From Deroplatys truncata (Eukaryota; Arthropoda; Insecta; Mantodea; Mantidae): a stretch of DNA of 64,000 bases. Shown here piece after piece: positions 56,366 to 64,000 of the stretch (the first letter of the stretch is position 1; each line of letters starts with the position of its first letter). The stretch covers positions 161,891,052 through 161,955,051 of the forward strand of contig CM060977.1 of the NCBI GenBank assembly GCA_030765065.1, read 5' to 3'. Under the pieces are notes generated by a model, which saw nothing but the letters and a program-made list of their open reading frames with translations, did no database searches and was not told where the DNA came from. A program made the translations under genes and the position numbers.

Positions 56366-56737
56366 TTAAGCTTCAGGAGCTAATTTCTGAGTGGGCACGG
56401 TTTTCTCCTGAATATAAAAATTGTAAATTGTTTGCTGAATCACACACCTATCAAAATCATCAATGTCTGTGATCCATTTTGGTACACAATGTATCTTTCC
56501 AGGTGTCCCAAAGGAGGTTCCCTGTTCCTCACATGTTCCCCCTTCTTTAATTATTTTACGTATTGTCCTCTCAGATACTTTTGTTGCTGCACTCACCCTC
56601 TCTTGCACTTTCTTCAATGGAATTACAATATCGCCGGAAGCTGCTTCCCGTTTCATGAAGAAATGGACGTTATTAACAACTTCACATGTTTGGCTGTGCA
56701 GTGTTTTTCCACCAAGTTTGCTTTGAATAGGAGGCAT
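56366..56737 (-). pseudogene. Sailor-like transposase, N-terminal DNA-binding part
   Basis: The frame starts MPPIQSKLGGKTLHSQTCEV and includes a helix-turn-helix-like stretch (VQERVSAATKVSERTIRKII) and the linker FDRCVIQQTIYNFY. This is likely the true transposase start, about 270 bases inside the right end. A frameshift near 56370 disconnects it from the catalytic part. Confidence 0.8.
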
Positions 56738-57085
56738 TTTAGTCTAAATAAGCAAATACATATACACCAGCACACACATACACACAAAACACTAATCACG
56801 AATGCGATTAACAATCACTTTCTAAAACTTGTAAAACTTAACGAGCTGGCACCAAAGCGGTAGAAGACTGGTGTTGCACGGTCAAAGCTCTCCACGATAC
56901 TGGCCATTTCAGTATACTGCGCATGACCGAGAATATAGGCTCGGCAACTGGGCTCTAAATGATTGCGCACCCAGTCTTCACCGGCACAAATCCATCGTTC
57001 CTGCTGTAGATGGAGAATAAGCGTTTGTAAAAATAGTTTGTACAAGAGTAGAGAAAGTCATGTGAGTGTAACACATCAGATTTTT

Positions 57086-57360
57086 TCATCTTGTATATGC
57101 AAAGAGTATTAATCTGTGGCAAAGGGAATGGTGCTGCACCTAGCAACCAGCTATTAAGAGATATGTATGTGCTTAAAGGCTACTGTATGTCTATATTGCC
57201 CTTGTAAATACATATTCCCCTTACATCTACAAGAAAATTAGCAATAAGATAGAGTCTGCAAATGTTTATTTCGATTAACATGAAGTAGATGGAGAATAAG
57301 CGTTCGTAAAAATATTTTGTACAAGAGTAGAGAAAGTCATGTGAATGTAACACATCAGAT
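57086..57360 (-). mobile_element. HINE module Y following a complete copy
   Basis: From CTTGTATATGCAAAGAGTAT to GTGAATGTAACACATCAGA. It shares with the copies at 46117 and 54182 the variant GTATTAATCTGTGGMAAGGG, marking a subfamily. It directly follows the end of the complete copy after a T-run. Confidence 0.82.
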
Positions 57361-57373
57361 TTTTTTTTCATTT

Positions 57374-57773
57374 ATTTCTTATGGTTTACCAGTTACACTA
57401 AAATTATACAAAATTCATTCGAATGAAGAGGACTTCGCAAGCCATTCACAGCAAATCCAGATACACATTTAATTTGTCATGTAAGCATCTGAAATATATC
57501 CCATTTTAACACAATGGTAGAGCAATTTCTCAGAAAATATTCTTGAAATTCTGTGTGTTGCATCTTTGGAAAATACTAAGCTTAAATACCAAGCTTATAA
57601 TTTATCCTAGATTTTGTTTTTCATTTACACTGTAGATACGCATTGATGCATGCATTTGTCTTTTTAATTTATTCAGGTACCTCAAAACATGTATTTCCGG
57701 ATATATTGATACCTAATTTTTTAGTGAAATGTAACACTTCCTCTACCTCAGCAGACACATGCTAGAGAAAGTA
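57374..57773 (+). mobile_element. Old HINE-like copy, diverged
   Basis: TTATGGTTTACCAGTTAC, AAATACCAAGCTTATAATTT, CCTCAAAACATGTATTTCCG and the end ACATGCTAGAGAAAGTAAAA follow the family order with heavy decay. Confidence 0.65.
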
Positions 57774-58185
57774 AAATTGAAGGTTTAACTTACAAATGTG
57801 CCTTCCATGATGCACCTCTGAATTGCGCTTTTAATCTTTGATTGTTTTCAGCAACTATTTATTTTTTTGGGGAAAGGATCAGATTTTTTAGCTATGCTTT
57901 TAAATGAATCATCATACATTGAGAGGCACTGCAACTTTGTCAGAATTTTAACGCCAAGTCAACGTATAAGTATTTATCTTGTGTTATATTTACATGTAAC
58001 TTATTTTTCTACCCATTATCATTTATTCTTATTTATCTTCTTATCTTGATATCAAACTTTGATGATATACAGTACTTTGTGTACTGAAGGTAAGCAACCG
58101 ATAAAGTCAAAGGGCAGATAAACAAGTAAACAAATTAACATATATTGATGTTCTAATTTATCAGTGACATGGTGTTCTAGAGTGG
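57774..58185. other. Unassigned stretch before the Merlin remnant
   Basis: No gene or repeat recognised. It could hold the 5' end of the Merlin element, but no inverted terminus was found. Confidence 0.25.
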
Positions 58186-58990
58186 GGAGGGATTTAATAC
58201 CCCTCTTCACTCCTTTTCCAATGCTTTTGTTTGGAAAAGTCCACCTTGGATTGGAAACATGGGATCGATGGGAAACAGTGGTCATGTGGATCTTGTGGAA
58301 AGAGGAAGTCCATCCCAGATGGATCATTCTTCTGCAGGAGCAAGTACTATTTCTGATATACACCTGGGCTTTCGAACAGCTGCAATACAGGAAGAGACGA
58401 GAAGCCTCAGTGGCTAATTACCATACCTCTGTGGACTGGTGCAACTTCCTCAGAGAAGAAACTTTGACGTAGTTGGAGGAAAATACAGACTTCATTGGTG
58501 ACCTAACTGAAAACGAGCCCACCACTGTTGAAATTGACGAGTCAAAGTTCCTCCACCCTAAGTACCACAGAGGGGTATGGCATGAGGGCCACTGGGGTTT
58601 CGGCCGTATTCAGAGGGGCTCTAGGAAATGCTTCCTGTTGGAAGTTCTGGGAGGCCATGATCACTGAAAATATTTTGTCTGGAAACTGCATCATCTCGGA
58701 TGGATGGACTTCTTATGTTGAATATTTATGTCACGGCCTGAATGTTCACGATGTTATTATCTATGAGCAGCACTTTATTGACCTCGAGGATGACTCCATA
58801 AACACACAGAATGTGGAAAACATATAGATCAGGATGAAGAGCAAATTCAGCACCAGTTTTGTACAAGTGATGCCCTCTTTATAGCCTATCTTCATGAATT
58901 CCTGTTCTGGAATCATTTTTGGGTACAGGACTTGTTTGGTGTGATACTGGATGTCATCGCACAGCATTACTTGGTGTAATTTAACAAGGT
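58186..58990 (+). mobile_element. Merlin (IS1016/ISXO2-like) transposon remnant
   Basis: One frame has WAFEQLQYRKRREASVAN and TSVDWCNFLREE (58365-58465), the conserved pre-catalytic helices. Another has TVEIDESKFLHPKYHRG, with the first catalytic Asp, and IQRGSRKCFLLEV (58518-58640). After a frameshift come ILSGNCIISDGWTSYVEY (58670-58725), with the second Asp, and INTQNVEN (58800), near the third acidic residue. Later YLHEFLFWNHFW-like sequence matches the C-terminus. The DES...SDGW...TQNVE order is the ISXO2-like transposase pattern of Merlin elements. It is broken by at least two frameshifts and ends at a HINE. Confidence 0.85.
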
Positions 58991-59025
58991 GGAACTCAAA
59001 GATGCATACTACTGTTTCTATTTTT

Positions 59026-59638
59026 ACTTTCTCTACTATGTATAGTAGGTAGGGGAAGTATTGTATTCCACTCAAAAATTTGATTCCGAGATTTCAACGG
59101 AAATGCATGTTTTGAGGCCTCCTGAATCCAAAAAAAGTATTTTGAAAACATGTTCATGTGTGTGTCTGTGAACAGCATAACTCAGAAACGAACAGTCGGA
59201 TAACACCAAACTTGGTATTTAGGTTCAGTATCTTCCAGAAATGTGACACGAAGGTTTTCAAGAAAATCCCCCACCTCAGATTACCCTTTACATAGAACAT
59301 ATTTTGAAAATTTTTATTTTCTCAAAAACGGCTCTAACGAATTTGATTAAAGTATCATATGTTTAAGACATTTTTATGGCAAATAAAATGTATATCTCGA
59401 ATTTTCTGGGAATGTCTCCAAAAGTATTCTTCATTGTGAACAACTTTTGCATAACTGGTAAACCATAAGAGATAGACAAAATTTTACTACATAAAACATG
59501 TAGAACTCGTTAAAACACACAATATATGTCAAACTTTTCTTTGTAAAGTGAACCATTTTCGAGATATTCCTTGTTATTTTTTCTGAACTTTCCAATAATT
59601 ACACTTTTTCTCAACTGAGAATTCGTTGTTATTTTTTT
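59026..59638 (-). mobile_element. HINE module X, first unit of a nested array
   Basis: From ACTTTCTCTACTATGTATAG to the T-run after TTCGTTGTTATT (59631-59638). Module Y is absent at this point because the next copy begins in the T-run. Confidence 0.88.
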
Positions 59639-60246
59639 ACTTTCTCTACTACATATAGTAAGTAGGGGAAGTATTGTATTCCACCCAAAAATTCGATACT
59701 GAGATTTCACTGGAAATATATGTTTTGAGACCCCTGAATCCAAAAAATGCATTTTTGGAAACATGTCCGTGTGTGTGTCTGTGTGTGAACAGCATAATTT
59801 AGAAACGAACAGTCGGATAAACACCAAACTTGGTATTTAGGTTCAGTATCTTCCAGGGATGCGTCAAAGGTTTTCAAGAAAATCCCCCCACCCCAGATTA
59901 CCCTTTTCATGGAACATTTTTCGAAAATTTTAATTTTCTCCTCAAAAATGGCTAACGATTTTGATTAAAATATCATATGTTTAAGATATTTTCATGACAA
60001 ATAAAATGTATATCTCAAATTTTCTGGGAATGTCCAAAAGTATTCTTCATTGTGAACGACTTTTGCATAACTGGTTAACCATAAGACATAGACAAAACTT
60101 TGCTACACAAAAACTGTACATCGCATTAAAATACACAATTTATGTCATATACATTTGTTTTGTTGAGTGAACCATTTTCGAGATATTGCCTTAAATTTTC
60201 CAGTACTTTTACTTTTTCTCAAATGGGAATTCGTTATTCATTTTTT
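59639..60246 (-). mobile_element. HINE module X, second unit
   Basis: From ACTTTCTCTACTACATATAG to GTTATTCATTTTTT. Same junction position as the first unit, about 608 bp long. Confidence 0.88.
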
Positions 60247-61096
60247 ACTTTCTCTACTACGTATAGTAAGTAGGGGAAGTATTGCATTCCACCCAAAAAT
60301 TCGATACCGAGATTTCACCGGAAATACATGTTTTGAGACTCACTGAATCCAAAAAAAGCATTTTTGGAAACATGTCCGTGTGTGTGTCTGTCTGTGTGTC
60401 TGTGAACAGCATAACTCAAAAACGAAGAGTCGGATAAACACCAAACTTGGTATTTAGGTTCAGTATCTTTCAGAGATGCGACACGAAGGTTTTCAAGAAA
60501 ATCCCCCCACCCCAGACTACCCTTTACATGGAACATTTTTCGAAAATTTTAATTTTTTCAAAAACGGCTCTAACGATTTTGATTAAAATATCATATGTTT
60601 AAGATATTGTCATGACAAATAAAATGTATATCTCGAATTTTCTGGGAATGTCTCCAAAAGTATTCTTCGTTATGAACGACTTTTTCATAACTGGTAAACC
60701 ATAAGAGATAGACAAAATTTTACTACACGAAAAATGTAGATCGCGTTAAAATACACAATTTATGTCATATACATTTCTTTTGTTGAGTGAACCGTTTGCA
60801 AGATATTGCTTGTTATTCCCTTAAATTTTCCAATACTTATACTTTTTCTCAAATTCGTTATTCATTTTGTTTATGTCCTGGACATGCAAAGAGAATGGAA
60901 TGTGCCACATAGCAACCAGCGTTAAAATATTTGACTATCGCTTAAAACCTACCATAATCCCCTTGCATCTACAAGAAAATTATCAATAACATTGACATCT
61001 CGATATCTCCATTAACTTGAAGCATATGGAGAATAAGCGTTTGTAAAAATAGTTTGTACAAGAGTAGAGAAAGTCATGTGAGTGTAACACATCAGA
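60247..61096 (-). mobile_element. HINE-like element, complete reference copy
   Basis: An 850-bp copy. ACTTTCTCTACT is at 60247-60258, the hairpin CTACTACGTATAGTAAGTAG at 60254-60273 and the GT/CTGT tract at about 60378-60403. The partner repeat AGTAGAGAAAGT is at 61063-61074, and the last 22 bases end CATCAGA at 61096. The interior is non-coding. The best copy for describing the family. Confidence 0.9.
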
Positions 61097-61103
61097 TTTT
61101 TTT

Positions 61104-61269
61104 TTGTCCTGGTAATGCAAAGAGAATGGAATACTCCACATAGCAACCACCTCTTAAAAGATTTGACTATTGCTTAAAACCTACCATATTCCCCTTGCAT
61201 CTACAAGAAAATTAGCAATAACATTAACATCTCGATTAACATGAACTCATGTGTGTGTAACACATCAGA
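61104..61269 (-). mobile_element. HINE module Y, shortened
   Basis: It starts GTCCTGGTAATGCAAAG after the T-run of the complete copy and ends GTAACACATCAGA, with about 60 bases around the second subterminal repeat deleted. It represents the displaced right half of an outer copy. The sequence 61270-61727 is unassigned. Confidence 0.82.
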
Positions 61270-61727
61270 TTTTTGTTATTGTGATGTTCATTGCAGCAAA
61301 GTAATACAGCAATGTGTTTTATGGCTCAAAGACAATGACAACAATGCTGCCACTGCTTCTGTGGGATAATGTGTGCATCTTTTATTTTATATGTGCGATA
61401 ATGTGTTTGCTCTGAAATTAAAGCATTTTTCCTGGACATGAATCAACATGAAGGTTTTGTTCACTTGATAGAATAACTAGGCTTCGATCCAATATAACAA
61501 ACAAAAAAATTCCTTAATCCAAACCCCTCCTGTTTTGCGTTTATGATCTTTGTGCTTCATTTCCTCCTAGGTATTTAAAATAACTTTTGCCTTAATGACC
61601 ATCCTAAAGCTTTTATTAGTATCAAATAGCCAAATAATCAATATTAAAATCCTACTGCACCTATATACAATTTTTAGTTTACATGATCAAAAAGATGATT
61701 TTATTACAAGAAAAACATATTCTTATT

Positions 61728-62998
61728 ATTGAAAACCCAAAACTAACAGCCAAACAGTACATAAACACTGAATGTTGTATAATACATTAATGAAAAAACT
61801 CCAAAAACGGGCAGAAGAAAAAAAAACATTCATTTAACTATACTATCACTCTCATGGAAAAATTGTCTTTTTTCATGCATTGGTTCATGGTTAATTTCAT
61901 GCCACAATTTCCTTCAAACAGTCATTCACCCCTAATTTAATGGTGCTGTAAGCTTATTTTAATGTTACAATGCTGTTATATTCCGCATGTTCATTTACCA
62001 AGGTTGGCAATGCCCCTTAAGCCACGCCCATGCTGCTGCTAGCAGAAGACAGGCCGCTATTATACAGGATAACCCAAGTCTGTATTTCCTAGCAACATAA
62101 GACAGAAAGTCAGTCTTGTTAATAATGTTTTACATGAAACCGCATTAGATATATTAAAACATGCTTGTGAGGCAAAATCTGCAACTCCCATTTTTGTTGA
62201 AATGATAATGAAGTGGTGAAAATAATTTAAGACTTTGTGTTTTATTTTATCATAAGGTGCGTCAGTAAAGTTTGCATGCAAATAGCAAGGTGGAACAGTT
62301 ATGTTTGCATGAAACTTGAACATTTATCAAATCACTTACTTGAATGGTGTAGATTATAATGGTGATGGTGGTAGTGTATGAATGATTTGGGTACCATGAT
62401 TTGTATAGCCACATGACAAGTTCTTTGATCACATAGTTGTGGATGAATGGAGGGGACCTACAAGCTTTCTTCTAGATCAGTCTTAAATTGGCTAAGCTTT
62501 TAATGCCTTATAAAATAACTTGCTTGCCACCGAGTTGACTTTTAAATTTGATGTGAATGATCGTTAATGGTACTGTACAAAGTGAATGTTCTATATCCTT
62601 GAAATTAAACTCTTGATGGGTTCTATAGTTCAACAAACAATACTTTCTGGAGTTACTATGATCATAAGAATCCTGTCTTCTACTAGCAGCGGCCTGAGAA
62701 TGGCTTAAGTGGCTCGAGCACTGCCAAAGCTTACGAAACGAACGTGCAGAATATAACACTGTAACATTAAATTAATGGTGCGCTAATTAAAATAGTCTTA
62801 CATCAACATTAAATTAGGGGTAAATGATGCTTGTGTGACATTAAATTAGCCTTGCACCAATGCATGAAAAGATGCAATTTTTCCATGGGAGTGATAGTAT
62901 AGTTAAATGCACGTTTTTTTACTTCTGCCTCTTTTTGGATAAATGTATTGTACAATATTCGGTGTTTATGTATTTTTGGCTTTTAGTTGTGGGTTTTT
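61728..62998. mobile_element. DNA element with inverted-repeat arms of ~335-345 bp
   Basis: The left arm 61728-62071 and right arm about 62665-62998 are imperfect inverted copies. Paired blocks include GTGATAGTATAGTTAAATG, CCAATGCATGAAAA, TTAAATTAGGGGT, GCAGAATATAACA and CCTGTCTTCTRCTAGCAGC. The ~590-bp centre has no identifiable transposase (a minus-strand 87-codon frame is unremarkable). A HINE begins at 62999 exactly where right-arm similarity is still running, so the right terminus may have been displaced beyond this window. The superfamily is unknown. Confidence 0.75.
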
Positions 62999-63616
62999 AC
63001 TTTCTCTACTACGTATAGTAAGTAGGGGAAGTACTATATTCCACCCAAAAATTCGATACCAAGATTTCACCGGAAATATATGTTTTGAGACCCCTGAATC
63101 CAAGAAAAGTTTTTTTTGGAAACATGTTCCTGTGTGTGTCTGTGAACAGCAAACTCAGAAACGAACAGTCGGATAAACACCAAACTTGGTATTTAGGTTC
63201 AGTATCTTACAGAGTTGCGACACAAAGGTTTTCAAGAAAATCCCCCCACCACAGATTATCCTTTACATAGAACATTTTTCGAAAATTTTAATTTTGCCAA
63301 AAATGCCTCTAATGATTTTGATTAAAATATCATATATTTACGATACTTTCATGACAAATAAAATGTATATCTTGAATTTTCTGGGAATGTCTCCAAAAGT
63401 GTTCTTCATTGTGAACTATGTTTGCATAACGAGTAAACCATAAGAGATAAGACAAAATTTTACTACACAAAAAATGTAGATCGCGTTAAATTACACAGTT
63501 TATGTCATATACATTTTTTTTGTTGAATGAATTATTTTCAAGATATTGCTCGTTATTCCCTTAAATTTTCCAATACTTATACTTTTTCTCAAATGGGAAT
63601 TTGTTATTCATTTTTT
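62999..63616 (-). mobile_element. HINE module X
   Basis: From ACTTTCTCTACTACGTATAG to GTTATTCATTTTTT, 618 bp, followed at once by another copy. It is inserted in the right arm of the long-inverted-repeat element. Confidence 0.88.
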
Positions 63617-64000
63617 ACTTTCTCTACTACGTATAGTAAGTAGGGGAAGTATTGTATTCCACCCAAAAATTCGATACCGAGATTTCACCGGAAATACATG
63701 TTTTCAGACCCCCTGAATCCAAAAAAAGCATTTTTGGAAACATGTCCGTGTGTGTGTCTGTCTGTTTGTGTGTGTGTCTGTCTGTGAACAGCATAACTCA
63801 GAAATGAACAGTCGGATAATCACCAAACTTGGTATTTAGGTTCAGTATCTTCCAGGGATGCGACACAAAGGTTTTCAAGAAAATCCCCCCACCCCAGATT
63901 GCCCTTTACATGGAAGATTTTTAGAAAATTTTAATTTTCTCAAAAATGGCTAACGATTTTGATTAAAATATCATATGTTTAAGATATTTTCATGACAAAC
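63617..64000 (-). mobile_element. HINE-like element, cut by the window end
   Basis: It starts ACTTTCTCTACTACGTATAG in the T-run of the previous unit and follows the consensus through the GT/CTGT tract (about 63748-63786) up to the last base. The rest lies outside the window. Confidence 0.88.

Larger units (their letters stand above)
55005..57006 (-). mobile_element. Sailor-like (DD82E) Tc1/mariner transposon, 2.0 kb
   Basis: Inverted ends CAGCAGAAACGATGG (55005) and CAGCAGGAACGATGG (57006 inward) match over 29 bases with three differences. TA is duplicated at 55003-55004 and 57007-57008. The minus strand carries the transposase in two main frames: 56366-56737 (N-terminal helix-turn-helix part) and 55360-56253 (catalytic part). 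Between them frameshifts scramble about 110 bases. In the catalytic part 82 residues separate the second Asp from the Glu, the spacing that names the DD82E/Sailor group of the IS630-Tc1-mariner superfamily. Confidence 0.88.
54182..57080 (-). mobile_element. HINE-like element split by the Sailor-like transposon
   Basis: The left part 54182-55004 runs from ACTTTCTCTACTACATATAG to ATTAACATGAAGTA. The right part 57007-57080 continues TAGATGGAGAATAAGCG to GTAACACATCAGA. Removing 55005-57006 and one TA restores an uninterrupted copy, so the order of insertion is certain. Confidence 0.92.

Noticed and set aside
59026-61269. CRISPR-like array of repeats
   Set aside because: Units are hundreds of bases long, eukaryotic-type elements with no short repeat-spacer pattern and no cas genes.

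Overview
This window is eukaryotic nuclear DNA, most likely from an insect or another arthropod with a repeat-rich genome. It is AT-rich and has no operons or bacterial gene spacing. It holds spliced-gene signals, tRNA-derived SINEs, and mariner, hAT, Merlin, Ty1/copia, Ty3/gypsy and LINE families of the types common in insects. The species cannot be told from the sequence. Only two stretches look like host genes, both on the minus strand: a nicolin-1-like (NICN1) open frame at 1791-2687, and a complete SENP8/NEDP1-like NEDD8 protease at 43748-44374 with a splice acceptor just upstream at 44447. Almost everything else that can be identified is transposable-element material, mostly decayed.

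The dominant component is one interspersed family, about 850 bp when complete, present in roughly twenty whole or partial copies that cover about a fifth of the window. Its design is a TCTGATG end, two 12-bp subterminal inverted repeats (ACTTTCTCTACT and its complement) at unequal distances from the ends, an internal GT-rich microsatellite and a hairpin next to one end. It also inserts in T/A runs without a visible target duplication. These features match non-autonomous Helentron-type rolling-circle elements (DINE-1/HINE). No Rep/helicase gene is seen. I treat the hairpin end as 3', and strands follow that convention. Copies often lie inside T-tracts of other copies, giving runs of a ~610-bp module X and a ~235-bp module Y.

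Layout. 0-1.4 kb: LINE tail and SINE. 1.8-2.7 kb: NICN1-like gene. 3.0-4.2 kb: internally deleted Tc1/mariner element. 6.2-11.1 kb: nested HINE cluster split by a solo LTR. 11.65-17 kb: degenerate copia element with LTRs, split by a HINE and a SINE. 18.15-21.05 kb: hAT (ZMYM/TTF-type) remnant split by a HINE. 21.7-25.2 kb: decayed gypsy pol and its 3' LTR. 26.7-29.2 kb: minus-strand LINE with reverse transcriptase and RNase H. 30.5-32.2 kb: two fold-back repeats with a hammerhead-like motif around a LINE reverse-transcriptase fragment. 33.4-39.4 kb: a LINE split by a 4.36-kb LTR element with an intact gag ORF but no pol, and by a SINE. 39.7-40.8 kb: second solo LTR. 41.7-42.4 kb: TTAA-flanked MITE. 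43.7-44.4 kb: SENP8. 44.8-47.3 kb: two more deleted mariner copies. 47.8-57.8 kb: HINEs, a full-length decayed mariner and a Sailor-like (DD82E) element cleanly inserted in a HINE. 58.2-59.0 kb: Merlin remnant. 59.0-61.3 kb: HINE array. 61.7-63.0 kb: element with inverted-repeat arms of about 335-345 bp. 63.0-64.0 kb: more HINEs.

No coordinated new system such as a defence island or biosynthetic cluster is visible. The most unusual observations are the self-nesting of the rolling-circle-like family, the gag-only LTR element flanked by 51-bp direct repeats, the hammerhead-like fold-backs and the long-inverted-repeat element. Positions of decayed elements are estimates from reading the sequence and translated frames. 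No database search or alignment program was run.
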